Shown here in pieces: positions 23,778-35,061 of a stretch of DNA of 64,000 nt; the stretch's first letter is position 1, and every line of letters starts with the position of its first letter. Under the pieces are notes generated by a model. It searched no databases and was not told where the DNA came from. It was given only the letters and a program-made list of their open reading frames with translations. Source of the DNA: Paramarasmius palmivorus (lineage: Eukaryota > Basidiomycota > Agaricomycetes > Agaricales > Marasmiaceae). The stretch lies in assembly GCA_037176845.1 (NCBI GenBank), contig JAYKXP010000004.1:1054001-1118000 (forward strand). The letters run 5' to 3'. Made by a program: the position numbers and the translations under genes.

Positions 23778-25416
23778 ATGTTCAGCCATAGCTCCTCTCT
23801 ACTCTTCATTGTCACGCTCGCCCTACTTTCTTCTGCCAGCCCCATCTTAGACCTCGGTACCGACCCCATGCGTAATCATTTCGGCCCAGGCCCCGTCGTG
23901 ATACGCAAAAGGAAGCCATTTGTCGGCGATGACGGAGTTTTCGATTTGGACAGAGCCGTCGTCCAAACTGTTCGGACGAAGAACAAATATCGACACAATC
24001 TGCTAAATTTACAGCAGAATGTTGGTCGTTTGCGCGCGGTATGCCTTCTTCCCTTCTGATCAAAAAATGTGGCTTACGACTCTTGTATGACACTGTCTAG
24101 GGTGGCGTGATAATGCCTATTGCTACAGTTCCGAAAGCAATTGCGGAGAGATTACAATTAGACAAGCGTCAAGCTGAACCATTAGAGGACGAGAACGACA
24201 TTGAATGGACTGGTAGTATTTCCATTGGGACCCCTGGAAAGCCGTTCTTGATCGACTTTGATAGTGAGTGCAGCCGTGTGCAAGTGAATTTGTTCCTGAT
24301 TGCATCTCATGAAGCTGGATCATCCGACCTTTGGGTTTCTGGCAGCAACTGCAGAAGCTCTGGGTGTTCGACTAAGACGACCTATAACCCTGACGCGTCG
24401 TCTACCTCAAAATCGCAAAATGGGACTTTTATCATCCAATATGGGGACCATTCAACTGTGTTAGGACCTATATATTCGGATACAGGTCAGTTTCAGGACC
24501 TACACTGTGACACCTGAAAATTTGAATCGCTTACCTCTCCCCAGTGTCCGTCGCGGGAATCAATGCCACTAATCAGCACTTTTCCCCTGTCACAACTTTA
24601 CTCTCGAGTACCTTCGATGACGCCGCATTCGACGGGTGAGTGTAGACCCTGCCTGTCAACAAAGCCGACCTGAATGTATCCTCAGAATCCTTGGGCTTGC
24701 TTACCCTGCACTCTCCAACATGAGAGCTTCTCCGTTCTTTAACACAGCTATTGCCCAAGGAAGTATCAAGAACAAGGCTTTCGGAATGAAACTGGCCACA
24801 AATGGTTCGGAGCTCTTCCTCGGAGGCACAAATTCCAAACTCTATACCGGGAACATAGAGTACCACCAAATAGACACCACCACTGGGTTATGGGAGATAC
24901 CAAGAGCGACAGCATTCTCTGGTCCCACACCGGTGGCCTCAAAGATTTCCACGATAATTGATTCTGGAACTACGATCATGTATGGTCCGCCTGCAGATGT
25001 GGAAGCGTTTTATTCCAACATCCCGGGCGCTCGACTTGTTGATCGCGAGAGTGGCTTCTACGCTTATCCGTGTGGCAGTACTCCACGGTTGTCCTTCAGC
25101 TGGGGAGGCAGAACATGGACTGTCGCGGCAGAAAAGTAAGCTTTGTGGCTTTCTCATGAATAATGTCTTGCTGAATGTCGGCGTAGCTTCAACTTTGGGA
25201 CGTTGGAAATAGGCTCATCCCAATGTGTTGGTGCCCTTGCCGGCCAGGACCTGGGGCTAGGAAGTGGCGTATGGCTCCTTGGCGATAGGTATGTTAAGCA
25301 GATCGGTGTTTTGTGAAATGAGTCTTGATCTAATTCACCATCTTAGCTTCATGAAGAACGTCTATACCGCTTTCGATTTTGAGAAGAACGCAGTTGGTTT
25401 CGCGCAACTTTCCTGA
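23778..25416 (+). CDS. secreted aspartic protease (pepsin family A1)
   Basis: Seven exons: 23778-24038, 24101-24263, 24315-24485, 24545-24635, 24686-25135, 25187-25288 and 25347-25416, giving 435 aa. It starts with a signal peptide (LLFIVTLALLSSASP) and a propeptide of roughly 100 residues containing dibasic KR sites (LDKRQAEP) that could be cleaved for activation. Catalytic aspartates are Asp141 in DTGSSDLW, rebuilt across the second intron, and Asp321 in DSGTT. The flap Tyr region reads IQYGDHS, and the C-terminal lobe has LLGDSFMKNVYTAFDFE. All family hallmarks are present, so it should be an active extracellular or vacuolar endopeptidase. The absence of a long Ser/Thr tail or GPI signal suggests a soluble enzyme. 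Confidence 0.95.
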
Positions 25417-25490
25417 TCTCGCGTTCATAGAATTCGGATAAGTAGGGCAGGACTATTTTGGATGGAGCTGTAGCATACTTTATAGATTAT

Positions 25491-26536
25491 TTATGTATAG
25501 CGGGGTAATGGACGGGCACGGGTGCTTTTCCGTTTCATCAACAGTCGGACGTAAAGGAAGGTCGTCAAAGCTGACAAGCCGTACCTAGGAATGCATGAGT
25601 TTGAGTGGGTAGCTATAAACTTCGTGGAACATACCATGTCACGACATAGGACAAGTGAGCATTTCGCAGGTCCACAGTCGCAGGTCTGCCAACAGGTATA
25701 CCCTTTTGAACTCCTAGTGCTGCATCCCCAGCATGACCATCTGTTAAATAATGGGTTACCGAGCGAGTTGTACTGTAAAATGAGTCCACTCACCAAAGAT
25801 TTGTTCCACGAACACAGGCTGAACATTGGCTTTTTCTCCGCCTGCATATTCGGCCATACTATTGACGTCTGTCCAGTACCATTTACCTTCCTCCGGCTTA
25901 TTGTCAGGAGTAAACATGTTGCGCGGTTGAGACACACGTAACATGCCTAGGACCTCGACTTCACCATCCTCTTTGGAGAACGACATGTTCTCAGCAAATT
26001 CGTTAGAGACAAAGCCTCTATTGACCAAGACCGTCGAGCCATTCTCCCTTACAAGTGGGGTGACCACATGTACTCCGTGAACGCCTTCTCGAACTCTGGG
26101 CGACAAGAGCATGGTGTGTTCGTGGTCCCATCTTCCCTTCACGCTTACTTTCCGCCAAACGAATTCGGGAATGACCGAAAGACTTTTGAGAATGGTTAGA
26201 GCGGTCACAACCATTACGTTGAGCTACGCACTTTATCTTATTCGGGAGTGAAAGTGGAGCCAGCTCTAGCTTTTCTTGCAATTCATCAATGAGGTTGATC
26301 TTCCATTTGAGTCGACCAAGCTGCCAAGTTCCGAGTGCAAAGGTGAAAACCGGGATGGCGCCAACGACGATCATGATTGGACTAATCCATGGGTCGCGTC
26401 GATGTTTGTATATTGAAGGAACATTTGTGTTTTCTGTATGGTTGAATCTGCTACGAGTTGAGCTGAACCATGACCTGAAAGGACGAAAATGAGGTCGAAA
26501 TAGAGAGGGACGCAGCATAGATTTCACACGCGGCAC
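25491..26536 (-). CDS. SHY1: SURF1/Shy1, cytochrome c oxidase assembly protein
   Basis: Four exons on the minus strand: 26536-26232, 26182-25794, 25740-25635 and 25584-25491, giving 297 aa (291 if the second ATG is used). SURF1 proteins sit in the mitochondrial inner membrane and help insert heme a into Cox1. The sequence has a basic presequence of about 45 residues, a first membrane helix containing the conserved FALGTWQLGRLKWK, an intermembrane-space domain, and a second membrane helix preceded by the family signature RNAHLSYVVTWYGLSA. The intermembrane-space part includes PEFVWRKVSVKGRWDHEH, VLVNRGFV and WYWTDV. The neighbouring SLA2 gene is divergent with 172 bp between starts. Confidence 0.94.
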
Positions 26537-26708
26537 AGTGACGGCTAAGGAAATACAACAGCTCCATTTCCAGTGCTGCGACCACAGTCATCACAATTCA
26601 GTGTTCAATCCTTTTATACCACCCACGACGCAAGCTATCTTGGCTGCATCTTTCGCAGTCTCCTCATTCTTGATTCTTGACTATCATCATCCTCAATAGG
26701 TTTCGGAC
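26537..26708. promoter_or_regulatory. short divergent promoter, SHY1 / SLA2
   Basis: Only 172 bp separate the two start codons, so both promoters must lie here or overlap the 5' UTRs. No TATA box is evident. A pyrimidine-rich stretch precedes the SLA2 ATG. Confidence 0.5.
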
Positions 26709-29700
26709 ATGAACGACGACATTCACTTTCCAACTCGACCCGTAGACAGGGATAGGGCTGAGGCAGATTTGGCGGTGCATATCAAGAAGGCCACAAGCCC
26801 AGAGGAGTCTGCACCGAAGCAGAAACATGTTCGGAGTGCGTCTTGAGATGAGATTACTCCCTTGACACCACTGACGGACCAGTAGAATGCATTGTCTTCA
26901 CATGGGATTACCATTCATCAATATCGTTCTGGAGCGGATTACGAGTTCAGCCAATTCTTGCAGATGAAGTTCAGACATTCAAGGCACTCATCACAGTACA
27001 CAAGGTTCTTCAGGAGGGTCACCCAGTGGTAGGTCTCTGTTCACGTCCATCTCATTGGGCCTAATGCACGATTTGTATCCAGACCATCAAAGAAGCTCAC
27101 GGGCAAACATCCTGGTTGGAGACTTGTGCCAGGACTGTTTCAAGCGATGGGCAGCGAGGTGCGGAAAAATCAATCAATCTCGAGCCACTCTTCAATGTCC
27201 TTTCGCAGGTTATGGCCCTTTGATCAGAACTTATGTCTCGTTCATCTTGTCGAAGCTTCGATTCCATCGCCTCAGGCCAGAATTTAACGGCCTTTTTGAA
27301 TACGAGGAGTATATCACACTAAAGGGTATCGATGATCCAAATGAGGGGTGTGTAATATCCTTCCCACTGTTCTGCGATGTTCTGACAGTATTCGCAGCTA
27401 CGAAACAATTTCGGATTTGATGGGATTACAAGATCAGATTGACGCTTTCCAAAAGACTGTCTTCTCCCACTTCAGAAATTCCAACAACAACGAATGCCGA
27501 ATTTCAGCCCTAGTCCCCCTGGTGAAGGAATCATGGGGTATCTACAGATTTATCACCAGCATGATGAGGGCCATGTACCGCAGTCAGTGCCGCCTTAATT
27601 CTTTCAACTAGTCATTTACATGTCATGTTCTAGGAACCAATGATGTCGATGCTCTAGAGCCTCTCCGCCAGCGATACGCTTCTCAGCATTATGCTTTACG
27701 CAAGTTCTACTATGAGTGCTCGAACCTCAAGTACCTTACTGGCCTGATTAATGTACCCAAGCTAGGCCAAGTATGTACTTTGTTTCTGAACACGTTCAAT
27801 ATACTCATGGTTTGGTATAGGAGCCACCTAATCTCATGGACACTGGTGATGCACCGGATTTACCAGCGCGACCTACAACTGCTGCTGCGCCCACTCCGCC
27901 ACCGGCTGCCCCTTCCCCCGATGAAAGGATGAAAGAGGAGCAAGCACGACTACTTAAGCAGTACGAAGACCAGCAGAAAGCTCTTCAGGCAGCTAGAGAA
28001 GCGGAGGAGAGACAGAGGTTGGAAGATGAGCAAAGGCAGCAGCTAGAGTTCCAGAGAAGGCAGCAAGAACAAGAAGAGAATCAGCGTCGGGCACAAGAGG
28101 CTTTAATGATGCAACAACAACAAATGTACAACAATCAAGCTGCCCAGCAGGTCGCGGAACTGGAGCGAGAGCTGCTCGCGATGAGAGGGCAATACGAGCG
28201 TGACCAGATATTCTTGGAGCAATACGATAGGGTGTGTCATTCTTTTCTTTGGCCTGTAGCTCCACGTCTAATGTCATTTCTCAGAGAGTGAAAGCGTTGG
28301 AAGCAGAACTGGCGGGAGCCTCGACTCACATCAACTCACAAATGGCTTCGAAGGATGAGTTGATCAAGCAACTGCAGGATCAAGTCACTCTGTGGCGTAA
28401 CAAGTACGAAGCCCTCGCCAAGCTCTACAGTCAACTGCGGACGGAACACTTGGACATGTTGTCCAAATTCAAGCAGATGCAGCTCAAAGCCAACTCTGCA
28501 CAGGAAGCGGTTGACAAGATGGAGAGGATGGAACGAGATCTGAAAGCGAAGAATCTGGAGTTGGCGGACATGTTACGTGAACGTGACCGTGCGCGGTTCG
28601 ATTTGGACAGGCAAAAGTCCTCTCATAAGGAAGAGATCGACCGTTTACGACGGGAAATCAACTTTGCGAATGAGAGGGCTGACGATGCTGGCCGAAACAA
28701 GAGTTCTGAGGTCTCGCACATCATGGGCAAATATAATAGGCAGCTAACCGAGCTGGAGGACTCTTTGAGGGTACGTCATAGATGTCTGATTGTCTTCTAT
28801 CTCCCTCCCCTCACACATAGTCACCTAGGCGAAACAAATCCAAATTGATGATCTCCTAACCAAACTTGAAGACACGAAGGCGGATGTGGAGCGGCTACGA
28901 GACGAAAAGGATCAAGAAATAATGGTCCTGAATGAGGAAATGGAAAGCACACTCCGGGAGTTGGCCGAGGCGCGGCAGGTAATGTTCGATGTTTTATCTA
29001 TTTCTCGTAATATTGACTTTCTTTTGCCAGGACCAAGGCTCGAAGGAAGAGATAACCACTCTTCAAATAGATGGTCTCCTTCTGGACCAACGCAAGAAGC
29101 TGAATGAGATCATCGGTGAGTGGTTTGATGGTATTCCTTCGTGTTTTCTCTGATTCCCTTTAATAGATTCTATCTTCAAGGCGTGCGAACACAAGGTCGA
29201 CGAAGCTCTTTACAACCTGCAATCCATAACAGAAGGTGGCAACCAAAATTCCACCCCAGAATACACGCTGTCAATGATCGAAAAGTCCGTGAACAATGCC
29301 ACCGACTTTGCCACCATCTTCAACCTGTACCTTGGGGGCGAACCTGGTGGCGAACACGTCGAAGTTATCAAGGCGGCAAACGAGCTCGCACAGTCGATTG
29401 TTGATGTTCTAATAAGCACAAAGGGTATCACTCGCCTTGCAAGTGATGACGATGCTTCAGATAAGCTCATCAACACTGCCAACACTGCTGGTGAAATCGC
29501 ACTCCGCTTCTTCATGAACGTCCAATCGTACAATATGGACCGTCTTGCTCCCACGCAGCGGAAAGAGGTTGCTATGAGATGCAACGGCGAAGTCCGCGGT
29601 GCTCTCACCAAGCTGTCCGAAGCAGTCGACAAGCTTGTTCCCAAGGGATCCAAGTCGGACGCACTTGCTCGTGCGAATGGAAACATCGGGGACATTGTCG

Positions 29701-30404
29701 AGCACGAAATGAATAATGCCGCTGCCGTCATCGAGGCCGCGACCCAACGCTTAACAGAGCTGATGAACAGACCAAGAGATTCAAGCAGGCACAGTGCCGT
29801 GGATATCCAGGTCCACGACGCCATTTTGGAAGCCGCCAAGGCGATCACCAGTGCTATTGCTCGCTTGATCAAAGCAGCTACTGAATCGCAACAGGAAATC
29901 GTGGCTGAAGGAAAGGGGTCCAGTACGGTGCAGCAGTTCTACAAGCGTCACAATCGTTGGACAGAGGGTCTTATTTCCGCTGCCCGATCCGTCGGGTTTG
30001 CCACGAGTCTTCTCATCGAAAGTGCCGATGGTGTCTTGTCCGGTACTCATTCTCTCGAGCAACTCATCGTCGCTTCCAACGAGGTTGCCGCCGCAACTGC
30101 TCAGCTGGTGGCTGCTTCTCGAGTCAAGGCCAAATTAATGTCCAAGACTCAAGAAAGGCTCGAGGACGCGGCCAAGGCAGTTACCAATGCATGCAAAGCC
30201 CTCGTCAAGCAAGTCAAAACCATTGCTGCCAAGCAGATGGAGGATGAGGATGTTGATTACAAGAACATGGCCGTACTCGAGTTCAAGAGGGCAGAGATGG
30301 AGCAGCAGGTTGAAATAGTGAAACTCGAGAAGGAGCTCACTGCTGCCCGGCGTAGATTGGGTCAAATGAGACGTGCTGGATACCATACGGACGAAACCGA
30401 TTGA
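26709..30404 (+). CDS. SLA2: Sla2/HIP1R endocytic adaptor (ANTH, coiled coil, I/LWEQ talin-like domain)
   Basis: Eleven exons: 26709-26835, 26886-27028, 27083-27158, 27209-27347, 27398-27582, 27634-27770, 27821-28231, 28285-28770, 28829-28978, 29031-29115 and 29167-30404, giving 1058 aa. The ANTH domain (residues about 15-300; KKATSPEESAPKQKHVR, FTWDYHSSISFW, VHKVLQEGHP) binds PI(4,5)P2. A proline-rich linker follows, then a Gln/Glu-rich coiled coil (about 380-620) that binds clathrin light chain and dimerises. The C-terminal THATCH/I-LWEQ module (about 800-1058) binds F-actin. It includes HNRWTEGLISAARSVGFAT, LEQLIVASNEVAAATAQLVAASRVK and the latch LEKELTAARRRLGQMRRAGYH. Length and order match yeast Sla2 and human HIP1R. 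It couples the clathrin coat to actin during membrane invagination. Confidence 0.96.
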
Positions 30405-30856
30405 TCGAAATTGCGAGCCACTCTATTTACATCTACGTGTACGTTCTATTCCATGGATAATTGATTCACATAGCTACGATCAAAACATGTGCTCCCGCGA
30501 TCGACTTTGGGTGTATTGAATTACATTCCGTCTGATTGGTTTGATGTGTTCTATTCCAACTAATGCGACAGGAAAGGAATGCGAAGGTAGCAATTTGAAC
30601 AATTGAAAACAAATTGGAAACGGTATCATCGAGAAGAGGAATATTGTGTTACCAGAGTATAGCAAGAAGCAAAAAAGGAAGGACCGGCAAGTTAGTAGTG
30701 GTGGTAGTATGAGTGAACAAGAGACGCAAAAAGCGTGAGCTAGAGTAGGTATATGGCCGAATATATTCTTGAAGAAATAAGGATAAAAATAAAAATCGGC
30801 AAGATGAAGATGAAATTGTGCACATATCCTGAAAGATAATCCAAGAAAAATACAGA
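30405..30856. other. convergent 3' intergenic
   Basis: This AT-rich 452-bp gap lies between the stop codons of SLA2 and the Ser/Pro-rich gene. Both 3' UTRs lie here. Open frames in it are hydrophobic by composition only. Confidence 0.45.
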
Positions 30857-33410
30857 TCAATAACGGTCATCGGTATCGCTTCGCAGCGTGTCCAGTGAAT
30901 CCCTTGCAAAGTCGAGGAAACTGTCTTCATGCTTGAGTAGGTTTTGGCTTTCGCTAGGTTGGTCCGGCACATCGTCGTCTATATGAAGGAATGAAGGCTT
31001 CTTCAATATTGACCGCCGGGACATTTGCCTTTGCGTTGGCGGAGGTAAGCTCTGTTTCCGTGGAGGTGGTGACAAGGGCTTCAGTACTGGAACACCTGGC
31101 ACGGACGTTCGAGGTGCGCTCTTACTGGAAACCACAGGACCAGTGCTCCGCCGTGGCCGAGGGGGTGGAGGAAGACTGACAAAGCCTGGAGGAGGCGAAG
31201 GGGAAGGACTAAATGGGCCAAAAGATTCGACGCTTTCCATAGGCGAGTTGGGGTACGAAGGTCCTTGAGACGTTGAAGGCCGGTTCTTGGGCTTGTTGTT
31301 CGACGTATTCTGTCCACTACTCCCTACCATCGACTGTGATCTTCCCAGTATTTGCGGTGAGCCAAATGAACTGTGCGACATTACTGACGGAGGGGGCTGT
31401 AAACTGGTCACTGATGGCGCGTACTCCGATTCCGACGTAGACATGATAGTTGATGACGAGACGACGGAAAGGCCCCTTGCTCTCGAGGACTGGAAGGATT
31501 CCTGTACCGAAGCCTCAAGCTTCAACATCTCCGCCGGTGACATGATTTGCTGTGGTGTGTAATCCACCTGGCTGGGCTGTGGACTACTAGGTGGATCGGG
31601 ATCGTCCCAAAACGATGTTGTCGGCGGATGAGGTGCTGTGTATGATGCTGTTGGTCTGGATGAGGTCCTATGAAGACTACGCTCTGGGGCATCCATGGTC
31701 AAACTAAATATCGACCGCACATCATCCTCGATCATGGTACTACTCGGGGAGGCCTGCGAGGTTGATGGCCTTCGTAAGCTAGATCCTGAAAACAATCGCT
31801 TCCTAACGGGTGTACAACTAGCACTGCTGTCCCTCTTGCCTTCTCCCGAATGTGATGATGGCTCGGCCGACGGTATCGGGTTGCTGTTATCTTTATTGAA
31901 TGAGCTGGTATGCCGTAGAGGCATTGGCATAGGTGGAAGAGGAATCCGTGGATGGTGGAAAGACCGCTGTTTTCTCGGCGCCTTGTCAAATGGTATGTCG
32001 GGAGCCGCTTTAGACGACGTGGAGCCATTGCTGCCCTTTAACGATTGTTGGGAAGTCGCTCGCTTGAGAGTCCTGGTCGGGGATGATGCTTTTGACGATG
32101 TTGAAGCCACTGGTGCTCCTTCGGCCTGCGACATTAAGGTTCTTTCCCGCGTTTTGTTCCGGGGGATGTAATGTTGGTTAGGAATATCTCTTCCTAAAGA
32201 TAACGACGAGAATGTCGAAGCAGCCGAGTCTCTGTGCCTCGAGCCAGACCTAGACCCTGGGCTGACGGTATCGTCTGTTATGTCGTGAGCGACTGGAGGT
32301 AGAGGCAGCTTTTGGCTGGGAGGAGCGGTGACGGGTAATCCCATTCTCTGTATTGACGGCTGGCGCACAACAACTCGAGGTGAGAGTGGAGAGGTAGGAG
32401 TGGTGTTGGGAGGAGAGGCGAAGGATGTAGGGTGTCGTTTTAGGCGACTTTGGTACCTTGGTGGTATCATCCTGCAAAAATTTGGATCTCTGAGGAACAG
32501 CACCTGCATCGGTCATTCCTCTGGCTCGCATAGGTGGTCGGGGAAGACGACTGGTATCAGGCTGGCTGAGTCGGTTCTTATCCGTTAACGTGGTGGAGGA
32601 ATGTGACTTTGTCATAGTGCCAGCTGGATCAATAACATCGTCCCAGGCCGTCTCTAGCGAGAAGTGTTCTCCACGACCAAGGTTTCCAGAAGATTTTCTG
32701 GGGAAGAATACGTCAGCAAGTTCATTGATAGATTATTTGGGCGAAACGAACTTCTTGGGTAATGTATGATTGAGATTATGGACTGGTAGTTCTGTAATCC
32801 AAGACGGTGCACTGATAATCGAAACATCCTCCGGATATAAATTGGAGTTGGAAGAGGAAGAAGCGTATGAGCCTCTGTTAAAAGAAATCTCGTTATGGGA
32901 TTTCTTGGTGTTGTAGTCGGGATTAGATGAATTGGAGTATGCGGAGAGACGGTTTGGGTCTAAAGGAGAGTGAAGCGCTGTTACATTTCGCGCTGCGAAA
33001 GGGTCGGTGTCGGAGAGGGTTAAAAGAGAGTGTCTATGTGAACCAGAGCTCCTTGGATCAGAGGGAGTCTTGGGCTCGATTGAGTCGACCCGAGATCTTG
33101 TGCTGGACACAGACTTGGATGGTGGCCTATTTGCATACTTTCTGGGTGAGTATGAAGGGTCTCCTTGTGGTGGTGGCTGATGAATGAAGCTAGGAGGTGG
33201 ACTCTGGATGGCTAGGGAAGGAAGTTTCTTGGATTTATTGGAAAGACCGATTGCAGAAGCAATGGATTTGAAGCCATCGGACCGTTTGTCGCGCGAAGAT
33301 GATTTTTCTGAAGGATATGAAGAATCCTTTGCAGATTTGGAATTTGAGGAGAGCGAAGACCACCAATTCCGCGAATTCGACGAATCGTGACGAGGAGATA
33401 TGGCAGACAT
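30857..33410 (-). CDS. Ser/Pro-rich disordered protein, unrecognised
   Basis: Three exons on the minus strand are likely: 33410-32752, 32697 to about 32590, and about 32471-30857, giving near 793 aa. The first junction is clear in phase. The second is not: the frame must shift by one between 32450 and 32600. I favour GTTAAC at 32589 to TTTTTGCAG at 32472, but a shorter intron is possible. No domain was recognised. The protein is almost wholly Ser/Pro/Arg low complexity with polyproline motifs (PPPPRPRR, LPPPTQRQ, PLPPMPMPLR) that could bind SH3 or EVH1 domains. Conserved-looking islands are SWITELPVHNLNHTLPKKF and the acidic C-terminus (HEDSFLDFARDSLDTLRSD). A scaffold or cytoskeletal regulator would fit the composition, but this is inference. 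Confidence 0.65.
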
Positions 33411-33936
33411 AGGCCAATATCCGGTTATACGGGAGAATGGAGAATGAGCGGCGCAGGTTTTTACAGAGATAAATATTGAGCACAACAAGGAGAGAGAGAA
33501 GAAGGAAGCTCAGGCCGACTTTGAGAAGGAAGACATGGCGGTAGCAGTCGAGGTTTTCCAGGGTCCGCAAAGGGTCAGGTCAGTTTCTCTCACACAGCGT
33601 GACTCTCCGCTCGGTTACTACTAGTTACGTCTCAACATCACCCGTCAATGTTATCAAGCCGGTTCCGAATCAAAAAACATTCGGCCCCCGTAACTGGAAT
33701 ACAACATACCCTTCTATTCTCATTTTCATAAACCCTTTCAATTCTTTCATTCTTCAATATTCCCCCAATTCACTCGTTACCTGATAGCAATCTCAGGAGT
33801 CCGTGAGATTGACAACGGACAATTGGGGAGTTCCTGACATATCATGAAACACGGGAGCAAAAAAAAAAGTCCATCACATAAATAGCCGACGACTTAGGGG
33901 ACACCACACCTCTAAAAATCATGATCACGCCTGATC
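33411..33936. other. intergenic between two minus-strand genes
   Basis: This roughly 530-bp gap contains an AT-rich stretch and an A9-10 run near 33860. It holds the promoter of the Ser/Pro-rich gene and the 3' UTR of the membrane-protein gene. No other feature is seen. Confidence 0.45.
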
Positions 33937-34894
33937 TCAAGCCCATACATTTCTCTCCTCCCGGCCGAGAGGCATATCTGTAAATGGTTGATGTGAGCGT
34001 TCTCGTCGGGACTCGTCCTCCTCTGCATCAAACACCACTGGCTGTCGTATGAGCGGCCGTCCAAGCTCAGCATCATCCTCTTCATCACTCTCAATATCTA
34101 TATCCAGTCCATACCCCGCTCGTCTTGCAGCATTGATATCAATAGGTCTCGGCCGTGAAAAGATGGACTGGCCAGATCTATAGGGTGAATGTGAGGAATG
34201 TGAGGAATCGGTATTGGTGAGCAACTGCGGAGACAACTCACTGTCGCATAACCGCAGCGAGACGGCTGAACTGGAGCACGTTACGTGCTACAAGCAGTAG
34301 CGTGTCCAATATCTCCTCCTCTTTACTTGTTGAGCCACATTTTGCAAATGCCAGGACAAGCAATGTCAGGGCACAGAATACAGTCAACACCAAATCTACA
34401 ACATTGAAAGGCGATTTCCAGAATTGCTAGACGGAACGAACGTTGGTTAATAGACCTTGTTCCGAATAAACACCTGCAGAGAACACTCTCACCCTTCCAA
34501 AAGCAACGAATCGGATGGCAACTTCTAGTATCATAGAAACGTTGATGATGACTTCCAGAATGTAGAATGGGAGTCCCGGACAATCGTCTGTGATACTGAG
34601 TACAATGGTGGTAACTGAGAGCGCTGCCATTCCCAGGTACAGGAAAATGTATGTTCTTGAGTGCACGAATCTGTTGGCTAGCCCTTTAGTTATCTCCTGG
34701 CGAGTAAGAGCATAGATTGATCGTGTTGGCCTGGTCCGAGAAGTAGAGCGTAAGTGCAATCCTAGAGCCCAAGATGATAGACGTAGAGCTCACTCCGGTC
34801 GGCTGGAGCGTGAATCATGGTGGTCGTCTTGGTGTAAAGGGTCTGATTCGCCGTATTCGAGGTCTTCTTGGGTCGGTTCTGAATGGGAATTCAT
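33937..34894 (-). CDS. small four-helix membrane protein resembling an isolated voltage-sensor domain
   Basis: Four exons on the minus strand: 34894-34794, 34730-34493, 34426-34242 and 34177-33937, giving 254 aa. Four helices can be proposed: S1 about 60-80, S2 about 87-111, S3 about 120-142 and an S4-like amphipathic helix about 153-174. S2 has acidic residues and ends in EVAIRFVAFG. The S3 start FWKSPFNVVDLVLTV is typical of ion-transport family sensors (acidic Asp124). S4 carries Arg at roughly 161, 167 and 174 (LLLVARNVLQFSRLAAVMRQ). No pore helix or selectivity filter follows. The C-terminus is acidic and soluble (IESDEEDDAELG). It lacks the RxWRxxR signature of Hv1 proton channels. It resembles a fungal ion-channel-like family of unknown function; channel activity is not shown. 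It is divergent from CWC25 over 167 bp. Confidence 0.8.
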
Positions 34895-35061
34895 GACACG
34901 AGGGCGAGTGTTGTGTCCGGAATGGGTTCCCAATAAGGAACTTTTCTAAACCGTTCTCACGGCTGCGCCTCTCCCATTGACTCCCAAGTCGAGTCTATCT
35001 TTCAGCAACTGCTGCCCGAATATCCTCTTTCTAGTTCTTTACTTGGCATAAATTCGACAAG

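Noticed and set aside
29210..29872. 220-codon frame on the minus strand
   Set aside because: It is the antisense shadow of the conserved I/LWEQ exon of SLA2.
33235..33570. Hydrophobic 111-codon frame on the minus strand
   Set aside because: It overlaps the start of the Ser/Pro-rich gene in another frame, has no splice partner and no family features.
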